64,000 nucleotides of DNA, taken from NCBI GenBank assembly GCA_958295665.1, contig OY282559.1:256622461-256686460 (forward strand), in the 5' to 3' direction. This document shows, piece after piece, positions 1 through 11,582 of this stretch (positions within the stretch are counted from its first letter, which is position 1; every line of letters starts with the position of its first letter). The DNA is from Tipula vernalis (Eukaryota > Arthropoda > Insecta > Diptera > Tipulidae). The translations under genes were made by a program, and so were the position numbers. The notes below the pieces were generated by a model. The model did not search any database. It was not told where the DNA came from and saw only the letters and a list, made by a program, of their open reading frames with translations.

Positions 1-838
1 CGAGGAACTTCAGAAATTCTGAGAATTTTGGATTGATCATTTCTGCTGAATATTCTGCCCACAGCGACTTTTCGTCTAATTTTTGCAACAGTACGTAGAT
101 TAACCATGGATCTCGTGTTTCGCCTATTTCACCAAGAGCTTGAAGTCCGCGAACGACTTCATCTGAGGTATCCATGAGACGTTTGATGTTACTTGCTGTA
201 GAGTGGTGAATGGATGGCTGCTCAAAGAAAGTTCGGATGAAGGTATTTATGATGTATTTTTTGCGATCATATCTCTCTTTTAATTTGTTGAGCGCTCCAA
301 TGTAGTTGCTTTCTGTCACTGCAATATGGCGTAGTAAAACCGCTGCTTCACCTCGAAGAAGTCCCTTTAAGTACTGAAACTTTTGGACTGGGTTCAGATT
401 TGGAGATTCATGTATGGTGGTAGTGTACATGTCGAAAAAGGATTGCCACTCAGAGTATTCTCCGGAAAATGCCGGTATGTGTATTTTCGGCAATTTCACT
501 TGGGAGTTTTCACCAATCATGGTCGCATTGGTAGTTTCATCAAGACTAATTACACCTTGATTCAAATTTTTTGACCGAATCAAATTATTTAACGCCGAAG
601 TAGCAACGTAGTAGTTTTCCTCGTACGTGAAATCGCTTTCTTCGGTAGGACTTTCAGTGAATATTCGAAGCTCTAATTCCGTAAATTCCTCCATTAATTT
701 TTCGACGCGTTTTAAACGAGTGTTTAACTCGGTTACATCGGTGGCGGAGTGATCTTCTCGAGCATACTTGACTAAATTAGTCAATTTACACTTATTTGTG
801 CTGCGCTGTTTTTTAAGAGCCGCTAATTTTTCTGCCAT
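1..838 (-). CDS. gag: BEL/Pao retrotransposon Gag, N-terminal part (runs off left edge)
   Basis: The minus strand is open from an ATG at 838 to the window edge, about 279 codons with no stop. It starts MAEKLAALKKQRS and carries a charged coiled-coil-like N-terminus. It then has the block HIPAFSGEYSEWQSFFDMY and the block LLRGEAAVLLRHIAVTESNY followed by ALNKLKERYD. Those two blocks are the hallmark of the DUF1759 Gag region of BEL/Pao LTR retrotransposons; Gag packages the element RNA into particles. The gene lies downstream of an LTR and primer site at 1394-2110 on the same strand, so this is the 5' part of an element whose pol should lie left of the window. The visible part has no lesion, so it is fairly young. 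Confidence 0.9.
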   Translation of the reverse strand, partial: MAEKLAALKKQRSTNKCKLTNLVKYAREDHSATDVTELNTRLKRVEKLMEEFTELELRIFTESPTEESDFTYEENYYVATSALNNLIRSKNLNQGVISLDETTNATMIGENSQVKLPKIHIPAFSGEYSEWQSFFDMYTTTIHESPNLNPVQKFQYLKGLLRGEAAVLLRHIAVTESNYIGALNKLKERYDRKKYIINTFIRTFFEQPSIHHSTASNIKRLMDTSDEVVRGLQALGEIGETRDPWLIYVLLQKLDEKSLWAEYSAEMINPKFSEFLKFL

Positions 839-1393
839 ATCGAGAGTTCAATTATAGTTAACAAATTAGCTATTGGTTAACGCGATTGGAGCCCTTTATG
901 TTGAGACCCAAAGCACTAAAAACACACGATAAATTGTCTTAGATCACTGGTTAATTTTCTAAATTTCAGCTATGTAATTGTTTTTTCAATTATTCACAGG
1001 CACAAACTTAATAAAAATTCATTTAATAGCACTTCAAAATTTGTTAAGAATTTAGTTTTTGTTAGAAAATATGAAAATAATAGAAAATGGCTACTTCTGA
1101 ACATGAGGTTTGCCCGTTGACTTAAATACACAAATTTTCTCGTTTCACTTGAATTTTATTTTAGTACAATTGTTCGCGTTTAACAATCAAGGAATTTACG
1201 CATAAATAAGCATCTTTAACTATGTAATTTCACTTTAGCAATCTTATATAAAAGTCTACTTATCTGATTATAACATGCGGTCACGCCTCCGATATTCTAT
1301 GGCTTCCGGCTGCTTATATTTTAATTTAGCTGGATGATTAAATTAGATTAAACTGATGATAATGTTGATTTGGATGATTACTTCAGCCGACTA
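839..1393 (-). other. 5' untranslated leader of the BEL element
   Basis: About 555 bp between the primer site and the gag ATG. It has no ORF of note on the sense strand. It is AT-rich and is the usual place for the RNA leader and packaging signal; nothing more specific was seen. Confidence 0.5.
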
Positions 1394-1410
1394 TCCGGCT
1401 CGAAGGACCA
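1394..1410 (-). promoter_or_regulatory. Primer-binding site of the BEL element
   Basis: On the minus strand the LTR ends in CCCCAACA at 1414. Three bases later comes TGGTCCTTCGAGCCGGA, which begins with the TGG needed to pair with the CCA end of a tRNA. This is the expected place and form for a minus-strand primer site. I cannot assign the tRNA. Confidence 0.6.
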
Positions 1411-1413
1411 AAA

Positions 1414-2110
1414 TGTTGGGGCAACGACAGTCGTAAATAAAGCTGCACTGTTTGTGGTTTATGACTCGCCTCTGCATTAGTCCCAAGTTTATATTTTGCT
1501 TAGTGGACTGTATTTTTGATTACACACGTTGATTTTTTGCTCCTCACAATTAAAATACTTCGTTCAATGTATATTTATAATTCAATTTTTATTTGTATAA
1601 TATAATATAATGTTTAAGTAATTTTTGATAATTCGGCTTGGAGTATCACAATCGTAATGACATGATTTGCAAAATTGGAAAAACTAGTTAATATTTTGCT
1701 ATAATATTTACAATATTAAATATAAAATCGCGACATCTAAATTAAGAGCTTATAACACTTTAATTAAAACCTAAGTACATGTAAACATGTTTAGCCTGAA
1801 TGTTGGCTGAAAGAAATAAATACAAAACTTAAGTTGATTCATAAAACGTCAACTTCAAAATATTGGATACAATAATATTAGTAAGCAATTGATTTTATAT
1901 AATTTTAATTTTAATTGATTAATTTATTTATTTTAATATTTTAGAATTTTTAATGGAATGTGAGCTGACAATCATTTTACATAAATGAAGATAAGTCTTT
2001 TGAATTTAATAGATTTTAATATGACAAATTCTGTGATTATAATTATGTTGTTATTTTTATTTTAGGTGATCCGGCTACTCTGGATTTAAATGTTTTGTAG
2101 CTATTCAACA
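1414..2110 (-). repeat. 5' LTR of the BEL/Pao element
   Basis: On the plus strand the segment begins TGTTGGGGC and ends TTCAACA, giving TGTTG...CAACA ends. The inner end touches the primer site. The outer end falls exactly where the piggyBac coding sequence stops being readable: its last codons are broken by TGTTGA, the first bases of the LTR. That junction fixes the boundary at 2110. Length is 697 bp. The second LTR is outside the window, so the boundary is inferred rather than confirmed by a repeat pair. Confidence 0.6.
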
Positions 2111-3614
2111 GTGTGTTTGCGCCAAGTCGGAAGCTAATTTGATGATAAATACTCGGCGCGTTGTGCGAGATGTCGTATCACGATGTGTTTCAATAAAAAT
2201 GAGATAGGTTGCCAAAGTCATTATATCGACCATGTTGAAGAACATAGCCAGCGGCCATCGATTGGTCTTTCTCTTGCAGGAATATGGTGTTACCTGAAAA
2301 ATGAAACAAAATAGAGAGATTGATACCATTGAAACGTGTGAGATAAATGCTCACCATCTGATCCACGGTGTCCACACCCCCTTTCGTCTTGTTATAATCC
2401 AATATTATCTGCGGCTTGCCGCTTATAGCGTCGATCTCGGAATCAAAGTGCATCGATGATAAAAGGATCAAATTTTTTTTGTGCTTTGCGGTATATGCGA
2501 CCATTGTACAATTCTCGCGGTACGCGAAGACATTGTTCATCGATTGTAATCCAGGCATGTGGCTTATAATTTTTTTTGAGATTGTCGTTCATCATCAACC
2601 ACAATTCTGATATAGGTGCCGCCTTATCAGTCACCTTTCTCGCTTCGCGTGTGTGAATTGTTGTCAATATGGCTTTGAAACGATCTCGGCTCATTGAGGC
2701 ACGATAAATGCAGTTCACCTGGCGCGTCCACAGCTCACTAATAAGTTCACAATTTGATTTGTGTACACCCATGACCAGCAATATAGCCAAGAATGCGTCG
2801 AATTCGATCTCATCAATATTTTGCCATTGATGTTCATCGCGATGTGGATTTTTTTTATTCCATAAGGCAGCAAGTGCCTGGCCTTTGCGATTGGTATGAC
2901 GAATGATTACGGTCTTCATTGGCTGTGTGAAAATGGAATTGAATATATTGACACGAGTGTTCAATCGTTTGATTGTAGGGCCACCTGCGCAAATACAAGA
3001 ATATCTATCTCTACATATAGAGAAATGAAGAATAATGTTGAGATGAATAATATGTACATACCTAATTCACGAAGAACATTGCGAGAACTGGTTTGATAGG
3101 TTAAAAATGGTTCTTTTGCCCATTCTGTGCCATCGCGTGCTAATAATTTTTGCGACAATCGTAATTCGTTCAAGCGTGGAGCCATATAATTTGCAGTCAG
3201 TGATACATCCTCAGCAGCATCCGAATCCACATCTGCATGCTCTTCAATATTCGCGTCGTCCTCAACAGTGGCATTGTATTCTACTGCATAATCTTCCAAT
3301 TCTTCATCGGATGCATGACCATTCGGCACCCAATCATCATCGTCGGTATCACTTTCAATGGTACCACCATCATCATCAACGTACAACATTTCCAAATCGT
3401 CATCAGTCAATCTAGTAATCAACAAAAGTATATTGCAAAAAACATTCTAAATAAAACGAAATATAATATACACAAACCTTGTCAAATCCAATACTCCATG
3501 CCTGTTGAAAGGCAAATCCTGGCCAGATCTTGTTTCACTAATACTTACAACATTACTACCGGATGGCTCATTCACACTACTTGCTTCCATCGCCGAATGA
3601 CTTCTCTTTGACAT
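2111..3614 (-). pseudogene. piggyBac transposase, four exons, internally deleted
   Basis: The gene starts MSKRSHSAMEASS at 3614. Exon 1 ends VLDLT and is spliced to LTDDDLEMLYVDDDGG, an acidic N-terminus. A second intron (GTATGT...GCGCAG) lies near 2985-3060. Exon 3 carries the piggyBac core, including AWITIDEQ with the first catalytic Asp and, in another frame, YNKTKGGVDTVDQM with the third. A third intron (GTGAGC...TTTCAG) precedes KRKTNRWPLAMFFNMVDI. Between the first and third Asp, about 150 residues with the second Asp are missing and the frame changes near 2515. The C-terminal Cys-rich domain is lost at the BEL junction. The protein would be inactive, although all three introns keep GT-AG ends. 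Confidence 0.85.
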
Positions 3615-3924
3615 TTTTTTTAACAAAACACCCACTATTTGTTCGATAAATGTATGTGCTAATGTAAAAACTCGTCCTAACTGTGCATCTCTCACGATCA
3701 AATTGAATAATGTTATGTGTCGCAACGAAAGAAAACAAATCACAATCTGTCATATTAACACGCACAAACATGTTTGGCTACACAATTTGCCGTTATAATA
3801 CTTTTTCGTTTATAATTTTCTCCCACTCTCTTTCAGGCCATACACATTACGTGTATAAACTATAAATATCACCCGGGGGACTCTGCCGTCTGTAATGTTT
3901 TTTTATTTTGCCGTTTAGTAAGGG
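2111..3924 (-). mobile_element. piggyBac-like DNA transposon, one end present
   Basis: The right end reads, on the minus strand, TTAA followed by CCCTTACTAAACGGC, matching the TTAA target and CCCT-type termini of piggyBac elements. The transposase gene occupies 2111-3614. The left end is missing because a BEL LTR abuts the coding sequence at 2110. The other half should lie beyond the BEL element, outside this window. Confidence 0.75.
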
Positions 3925-3928
3925 TTAA
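3925..3928. other. TTAA target site of the piggyBac insertion
   Basis: This TTAA sits at the outer end of the CCCT-type terminus. On its right side the gypsy reading frame continues at once with codons for NPPILQ, so the transposon entered the gypsy pol gene here. Confidence 0.7.
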
Positions 3929-5705
3929 TCCGCCGATCCTACAAATGCCAGATTTTAGCAAACAATTTGTTTTGACATGCGATGCCAGTGATTTTGCTAT
4001 TGGTTCAGTTCTTCCTCAAACCGTTGAGTCATTCGATTTACCGATAGCCTACGCTAGCCATGTTCTCAATAAAGCGGAAAGTAACTACGCTACGATTGAA
4101 AAAGAACTACTTGCCGTAGTATGGTCCGTAAGCCATTTTAGACCTTATTTATACGGAAGTAAGTTTGTAATAGTTACGGATCATAAACCATTAATATGGC
4201 TCTGCAACATACAAAATCCATCTTCTCGTTTAATGCGCTGGAAGATACGATTAGACGAATTTGATTATGTTATACTGCACAAACCAGGATATCAAAACAA
4301 GAATGCAGATCCTTTAAGTAGAATCAAAACCAATGTATCAAATAGTATTGAAAATATGGAATGTAACATAGTCACGCGATCACAAGCACTTAAAAGTAAT
4401 AATGGTAACAAAGACATAAACTTTAACTTTGACAAAACAAATCCGGTCATTAATGAAACTGGAAATAAATTATTTTCTTCTGTAATTTCTGAAATTCCAA
4501 CACAATTTGATAGCTGTGAACCTACCGATCAACAAAATAAATCAGAATCATTATTGGACGAAGAAGAAAATAAATCTAACCATCTTTCTGAAGCAATCAT
4601 TTCCAATAAGTGCGAAAATCATGGCAATAACATTAACCATTACGAAGACAACTTTGATCCTTACCTGTTTCACGATTCAAAATTAAATACAATATATGTA
4701 AGTGATAAACCAAATAATCAAATACTTTCATATGTCTCCTCTTTGTGGTCATCAGGGTTTCTTTAGAACTTACAACCGTATCAAAAAGTATTTTAAATTT
4801 CCAAATATGTACAACAAAATAAAGAATTTCATAATTATATGTCAACTTTGTCAATCGAATAAACATTCGAAATATACTAAGGAGCCAATGAAAATAACTA
4901 CAACTTCAGATCGATCATTTCAGAAGGTATTTCTTGACATTGTAGGTCCTATGATATCATCGCATATGATCTATCTAAATTTTCAGTTGCGAAATCTATA
5001 CCAAATCAAGAAGCTTCAACTGTAGCTAGAACATTCGTTGAGGAATTTAGTTGTATATATGGTATCCCGGATGAAATCTTAAGAGACCAAGGGTCTAATT
5101 TTATGAGTTCACTTTTTAAAGAAATATGTAAACTTCTAAAAATTACGAAACTCAATATAACTGCATATCATCCGCAATCAAACGGTTCACTTGAACGATT
5201 CCACAAAATTTTGGGTGAATATTTAAGAAACTTTTCGCAAAATGACCCTTTAAACTGGGATGTTTGGCTTCCGTATTTTACTTTTGCATATAATTCTACT
5301 CCTCACAGTTGCTCTGGATTCATGCCTTTTGAACCAGTTTTTGGAACTATACCTAATATTCCAACTTCTATTACAAAAAAACCTGAACCTATATATACAT
5401 ACGAAGATTACTGTCAAGACCTCAAATATAGGCTTCAAAACTCATTTACAGCAGCTCACAATAATCTTATTAAATCGAAAGAATCTACAAAACAGTATTA
5501 CGACCGATCAGTTAACCCAATAAAGTTTAATAAAGGTGTCTTAGTCTTATTAAAAAACGAGACAGTAAAAGACCAGTTATCACCCTTATGGTTGGGACCA
5601 TACACGATTGAAGACACTCCATCTATCGAAAATTCAATCATAAAAATCGAACGTTCATTGAAAACTATTCATAATAATAGACTTAAACATTTTAAAACTC
5701 CCTGA
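3927..5705 (+). pseudogene. pol: Ty3/gypsy pol, RNase H and integrase part
   Basis: The frame opens at the piggyBac junction with NPPILQ and runs into FVLTCDASDFAIGSVL and FVIVTDHKPLIWL, the RNase H domain of Ty3/gypsy polyproteins, ending with KNADPLSRI. A stop at 4764 and a frame change separate it from the integrase zinc-binding region (GHQGFF...CQLCQSNK). A second lesion near 4965 removes roughly 25 codons after FLDIVGP. The rest of integrase is open: LRDQGSNF and HPQSNGSLERFHK, so the D, D and E of the catalytic triad remain. The C-terminus has LWLGPYTI. The order suits the gypsy/412 group. The reverse transcriptase half should be outside the window, beyond piggyBac and BEL. Confidence 0.88.
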
Positions 5706-6048
5706 CGTGTCCAAAATAATTAAATAAATGAAATTAAAATATTAAATTAAATAGTATGTTGAATTAATTAATAATTTTGTTTTATTAAATTTTAAGAAAT
5801 ATATTACACTGTTAAAAATGAATACTAGAATAAAACCAAAAAAAAAAAAAAAAAAAAAATTATATTTAGATTTTTACAATTTCAAAATATGTATGTATAT
5901 TCGTTTGTAAACTATATTTAATTAATGTATATTAAATATAGTATTGAAATATTACTTGTACCTTTATAAGTAACACAACTTTAATGTATTAGAAACAATT
6001 GTTACTCAAACAAAATCCTTAGGATAGTGTTTGTCTTGTTGGGGGAGA
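5706..6048 (+). other. gypsy 3' untranslated region and polypurine tract
   Basis: Noncoding AT-rich sequence between pol and the LTR, with a run of A near 5840-5858. There is no env gene. It ends in TTGTTGGGGGAGA (6036-6048), a good polypurine tract directly before the LTR. Confidence 0.5.
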
Positions 6049-6302
6049 TGTGGTGGGATATATTAATGTTAAGGTATATCAATACTTGTTCCTTTTAACT
6101 CCTACCTAAAATTGGAGATCGGAAGAAAAAATAATTTAGATATAATTGAGCTGTTGTACTGAAATCTTGTAACATTTAATAAACAATCATAAAAAAATTA
6201 AAATAAATAATAAAAAATAATAAAAATAACATAAAAATTTTATACTGTGTTTAATTATGATACGATAAAATCCGTTCAATTTTGGGAATTTCTCGAACCA
6301 CA
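6049..6302 (+). repeat. 3' LTR of the first gypsy element
   Basis: The segment begins TGTGGTGGGATA right after the polypurine tract and ends CGAACCACA, so the ends form the short inverted repeat TGTGGT/ACCACA. It is 254 bp long and holds an AATAAA at about 6177. No partner LTR is in the window; the boundaries rest on the end motif and position. Confidence 0.6.
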
Positions 6303-9300
6303 CTACCTACATTGGCAATATTGTGAATATAGTATTATCAATGTTAAAAAAAACAATTGATAAACAGCAATTGTCTCAGACGATACGGCAATACACTTAA
6401 ATGTTAAACAATAAAAAATATTTATTTTCTGGTGAATACTCCACTTGGAACCATTTTAGATAAAAGTAAATCTTTTGTAGCTATTCAGGTCGATAGAATG
6501 AAATCTTCTATTCTTCTTCCAAAATCTTCTTCAATCAAAGAGAAGAAATCAAAAATAGAAGATTCTTTTATTTTGCTATTCAGTGTAGTAGTGGGATTCT
6601 AATCTTCTATTTTTATTATCGAAAGTTCGAAATCGATTTTTTTTCTTCTATTTGAATTAATTGTCAAAAATTTATTTTTACCCAAAGGGGTGCCTGGTGT
6701 TCAGAGTCCGCTTACTTACGACTGATTAACTTAACAGCCATTCATCCATTGGCATATGCTGTTCCATCTTAGATTAAGGTTTTTTTTACTTTAGCCTATG
6801 CCAAATGGCCAAAATATTCCAAATTGCCTCAGTTACAAGTGGTGGCCACGAGGTGACAGCACGTACTCTTGCGAATTATGACCAGGTTAGCCCTTACACA
6901 ATTGTGGCCAAACCATCAAAAAACCAGGCAGACCCTTATAATAATAAGCCTGACAACATCCCTAGTATAACTTCAGCATTTCGACGTTTGTGAGGTGTTT
7001 TGATTTTAGCAGTGATCGTAGAGGATAAAAAGCACCATTGAAAATGGAAGAGCACTCCTTTATATCATCTGCCACACTATTATGATGAGTGAAACTGAGT
7101 TCCAATATATCAGAAATCCTTTGCGTCAATTACTGAAATAAAATTAGATAAAATACCGGATTCTCCGATTTTGAGAGTAACTGAAAATTTTAGTATTTCA
7201 AAAAGTAGTTCATCACCGGGGTATCGTTCGCAGTGATTCGAGGTGTTTGACTTACCGATTCTAAGGAAACCAGCTTAATATAGCCATCGATAATTTCCTC
7301 CACCTGAATGATCCTCCCCAATAGTATGTTTGACATTAATTTATACGTTGCGTAAAGATGGACTACTACTGAGGGGATTCAATCTTATTTTACTTATTTT
7401 TTTCCTGATACTAACTAAACTCGTGCATCTTTCAAGTTATGCCCCCCGCCACACCCACTTAATAGTATCTATATCGATTTGTTTTTATCTCTGATGTTGG
7501 AGCATACAGCCATTTTTTAGCAAGCAAGCAATTTTCATATGTATTAATCAAAATATTTGCGAACCAATTTCGATCGAGAGTATTCATTGCCCTGGATGCT
7601 TATTCTATTTTGTAGACTTAAAAAATTGTTAGCAATTAAACAAACAACAGCTTTAAAATTTGAAATTAAAATTTGCTTGGTAAAACCGGACTATATGTAT
7701 TACTTACATATATGTAGAAGGTTTGGTGAAATATGGGCTAAGCAAATAAAAATTAGTATCTTACATTGTTTCTGTACACTCTGTTTACAGTAGACTTGCA
7801 CGGGCCGAAGAGACTTGTTTCATTTCTAATATGATACAAACCAAACATACATATAATTACATATACTTACATATATTAGCGTTTTGGGTTTATTTGTTAT
7901 ATTGGGGCCCTTATTTAATTGAAATTCTTTTCAGTTCTAACTTGGGATCATAATTTGATTTATCGGCAAATTACATTTCTTAAGCTAATTCTAAAAGTAA
8001 AAGGTTTCAATTTTGATGACTTTGGGTTACTGACTCTAGACGATTACACAACCAAAATAATTTATCATCTTTTGTTTGGAATGATGTAGAATGTGGTTTG
8101 AAATCCTATTTTTGACTGGTGATACTGACAAAACAAAAACAATTTTGCAAAAAATTTAAAATCCAGTAAATCAACCCAAATGGTAATTCTACATGATGGA
8201 TTATTTTTAATAATGTAAGCACATGTTCAGCATTAAACAGTGATTTCAATATTTTTTTGTATTGTTTTTTGCTCTATTAGTTATACAAATATAGAAATAA
8301 ACAATATTACTAATTCATTTTCCTAGAGGAATAACCGAACAAAAGAAAACACAAAAAAAAAAAATTAAGAAATTTAAATATATTCTTGTTGGGCATTTTT
8401 GAAGGCTGTTTCAACAACATAAAAATAACAAAATTTTGTATAATTAAATTTCCCAACATTTTTTTGTTGTTTTGTTTTCGATCCTTTCCCTCGCTTTGTT
8501 TTATTACACAAGAAGTAAGAACAAAATAGCAATGCTATTGAAATACTTGTTATATAGCATGTTAAATAGAAATTAATTATAGCAAAATTATTTTTGTTCA
8601 TATTTTTGTGTTTAATGTGCTTTTTTGTATGTAGTTGTTATTGTTGTTGCGTTGGATAAAAAAAAAAAATCAATCCTACTAAAAAAAATTAAAATTAAAT
8701 TACACCAAGATATCGTGATTATAACTGCTTAGATAAATAAGGGCTGCTCTTAGTTATGTGGCCTTATATACACCTCGAAAGGAACTGTATGCTATTAATT
8801 CGTAATACAACTGCTCGATATTATCATATTGTGACTAATCCTCCTGGTTCAGTGCTTCCCTTCCACATCGATAGATTCTTGAAATAGTTGTTCGGTATGT
8901 TTTAAAGGTAATCGCACATCATCTAATTTTGCCGTAGTTGACGATAAATTATTAACATATCCCCTTAACTTTGTAAAGCTGCCTTTGGTTGCGCCATAAT
9001 TAAAGCACCCTTTTCTGCATTTTCACAACACGTGTCTGGTTGAACAAAATTTAAAAACCGATACACACCGGAAATAATGTAAACCCTACGCTTTGCATTA
9101 AATGACATTTCAACATCGATTTTATAGTTAAAAATAAATTTGGTAAATTAAATATTGTGTTTTGTGTATTTATTAATGTTATAAATTTATTATTATTTTT
9201 AATTATTAATTATTTGTGTTTTTAAATGCACAAAGATGTGTACAATTAGTATATTAAGAGATTTATCTAACAAAATTTTTATAAACATTGGTTAGATCTA

Positions 9301-9407
9301 ACCTTAAATGGCATTATTGTTGATTATTAATAATAATAATTTTAGTATAAATATGTATAGCTAATTTGTTATTATATGACATTTATTTTAAAATAAATTT
9401 CATTTTA
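6303..9407. other. Stretch without a recognised gene
   Basis: AT-rich sequence with scattered short ORFs. At 6480-6630 the words tcttctatt and aatagaaga recur in both orientations, giving a weak fold-back. A short GC-richer patch lies at 6690-6990. On the minus strand at about 8850-8995 a 48-codon frame without a start (…LDDVRLPLKHTEQLFQ…) looks protein-like, but I do not recognise it. Nothing else was supported. Confidence 0.4.
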
Positions 9408-10195
9408 GATAACTAATCAAATTATTCCCATATATTTAGCAAAAATTATCAAAAAGGCAAATACAACAATCCGTACGGACATCAGTCAGAAAATTACTAT
9501 TTCCTTTTCGGAAATACTTAAATATTTTGGAGGATTTAAACGGTCGATTAAAGCAGGAGAACAAATCGTGAATACTGGGTGGGTTTATTCTATAGCGTTG
9601 TGCCTCATTCAAATGACAATTCTATCCTAGCACTGGTAATACAGGCGTCCTCGATTACTTCATCCCCCCAACCGAAAATTTAACTGGGATTCTTACAAGC
9701 TGGAAATGCATTTGCTCATGTAAAGCCGGTAAAGAGTAAAAATGTAGGCATGTTGCTGATGCCTTATACACATTTACAGTTGATAATAAAAATGTCATAT
9801 AAACGTGTACAAACGAATATATATATTGTAGAGATGTTACCATGAAAAGAGTTACGATCATAAAACTACAAACATTTTTTTTATATTCTCAAATAACTCT
9901 TTTATGGGAACGGTAGTATATAGTGTTTTTTAATAATGTGGGAATTATTTAAACAAAATATTTTAAACAAAATTTTGACAACCAAATTTAGAACAGATCA
10001 GTTCTACGCAATTGAAATAAAAATGGGCTAAAGCTAAACGCTTCTGAGTTGTGTTGCACTATACAAAGCGTTTTTATTAAGGGTGAAGCAGTAAGTGAAG
10101 AAAAACTGGACGATTATCTTTTAGAGTTGCTTAATGATTGATCATTTTATAGCTAAACTAACATTCGGTAGACGAGCTGAATTTAATATGATATA

Positions 10196-10903
10196 CAGTG
10201 ATCCAAAAAAAAAAGTATACATTAAGTTTGGAAATCGATTTTCATTTTCAATAACAAGTATACCGAAATCTAATCATATTCATGGAACCATATAAAAGCT
10301 AAATATGTTCATTGGTTAGTTTTCTAAAAAAGAAACTTTATTTTACAGGTAATTCACAACTTTCCAAATTACAAAAAATTAATTTCTAAATATTTTATAA
10401 AACCAAGTGACAAAAAAATAAGTATACACTTAAATATTTTATGTTGGAGATGAAAATAAAATTTTAATAAAAAAAAAATTAGTATTTCGTCGGGCCTCCT
10501 TTGGCCTGAATGACAGCCTGTAGACGTTTAGGTGTGGACTCAACTAAATTTCTAATGTCTTTGACATCAATTAGTTCCTAGACCTGGCTTTTTTAAGCGG
10601 ACCTGGCTTGGTGAAAAATCTTTCACCGATTTTTTTGTCCAGTAAGTACCATAGGTGCTCTATTGGAATGAGGTCCTTTATATTTTGGAGGACGGTTTTG
10701 AACTGATCGCTAAAAATTCTCGTAACATAAACCAAAAACAAAAAAAGATGGAAAATTACCGAACATCATTTTATTGCGCAACAAATGCTAGGATTAAAAC
10801 AAATGTTAGTACATTCACTGTGCACGCAAGTTTTTAAAAAATGACATCTTTTTGTATAAACTATCTATGAAGGCGAGGTGTATACTTTTTTTTTGGATCA
10901 CTG
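10196..10903 (-). mobile_element. Short Tc1-like element with intact ends
   Basis: The ends are inverted repeats of about 27 bp: CAGTGATCCAAAAAAA then AAGTATACA on the left, and its complement at 10880-10903. A TA dinucleotide flanks each end (10194-10195, 10904-10905), the Tc1/mariner target. A third AAGTATACA copy at about 10424 suggests a subterminal repeat. At 708 bp it has lost most of its transposase and could move only with help. Confidence 0.85.
10479..10575 (-). pseudogene. Tc1-like transposase, last ~30 codons
   Basis: Read on the minus strand, the frame ends with LVESTPKRLQAVIQAKGG, then PTKY and a stop at 10479-10481. A -SxPKRLQAVI-AKGG-TKY tail is the usual C-terminus of many Tc1-like transposases. 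The catalytic DDE core is absent; the upstream sequence is frame-broken. The position inside the Tc1-type ends supports the call. Confidence 0.75.
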
Positions 10904-11316
10904 TAATATTTGATTAACACTGACATGCCATCATCAATTACATTCTTTTTGCATTAATCTAGATGATGGCGAAATTTATAAAACGTTTTATGGCAGTAAT
11001 TTAAAGATATAATATCATTTAAAGAAATAATACAACTATTTAATACGACCAAATCTCAAAGCAGCGCACAATGGTTTACGGAGAGGGTTAACGGTTGGTT
11101 AACGGTTGAGGATTACTGGAAGTGGGTCATACGCATTATTTACGTAATATTTAAATAAAATACCAAATTGGCCAAAGAAATTATACCTATTTACGATAGT
11201 AAACCAACATGCTAGAAGCTAGCAAAACAAATTTTAAAACATTACAATTTCTTATTTCAATGTGGCCGGCCTTATGATCTGCCCTGATCTACCGTTTATT
11301 GTCATAAGCCCTGATA

Positions 11317-11582
11317 TATAAACCCAAGTGAAAACATAAATAAAAAATTTATTTTCCATTAGCGCCCAACTAGGCGCTTTGATATTCCTTCTCTTCTTCT
11401 TTCGTATATTACGTTTTATAAACTCTTTTGTGAATTTACATTTAATTCATATTTTATTTTTCCTTTTTTTTGGTACACTCACACATTTAATTTTAGCTCT
11501 ATAGACAATATTCATCAAAGACAACCTAGTTGGGCGCTAATAGAAAATAATTTTTTTATTTATGTTTTCACTTGGGTTTATA
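11317..11582. repeat. MITE with 58-bp terminal inverted repeats
   Basis: The left arm (11317-11374) begins TATAAACCCAAGTGAAAAC and ends GCGCCCAACTAGG; the right arm (11525-11582) is nearly its exact complement. The 150-bp centre is noncoding. CCCTGAT lies just outside each end (11309-11315 and about 11593-11599), possibly a duplicated target, although a few extra bases separate it from the right arm. The insertion falls within the YqaJ-like frame, between SPD and PIAYDG. Confidence 0.85.

Noticed and set aside
383..574. Plus-strand 63-codon ORF
   Set aside because: It lies opposite the BEL gag frame and has no family resemblance; a shadow.
3107..3611. His-rich plus-strand ORFs
   Set aside because: They are antisense to the acidic N-terminus of the piggyBac transposase; the His runs mirror Asp/Glu codons.
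6805..6993. 62-codon ORF with SVTSGGHEVTARTLANYDQV
   Set aside because: Looks somewhat protein-like, but no extension, splice sites or relatives were seen.
8850..8995. Minus-strand frame with LDDVRLPLKHTEQLFQ
   Set aside because: No start, no splice sites and no family recognised; mentioned only in the gap note.
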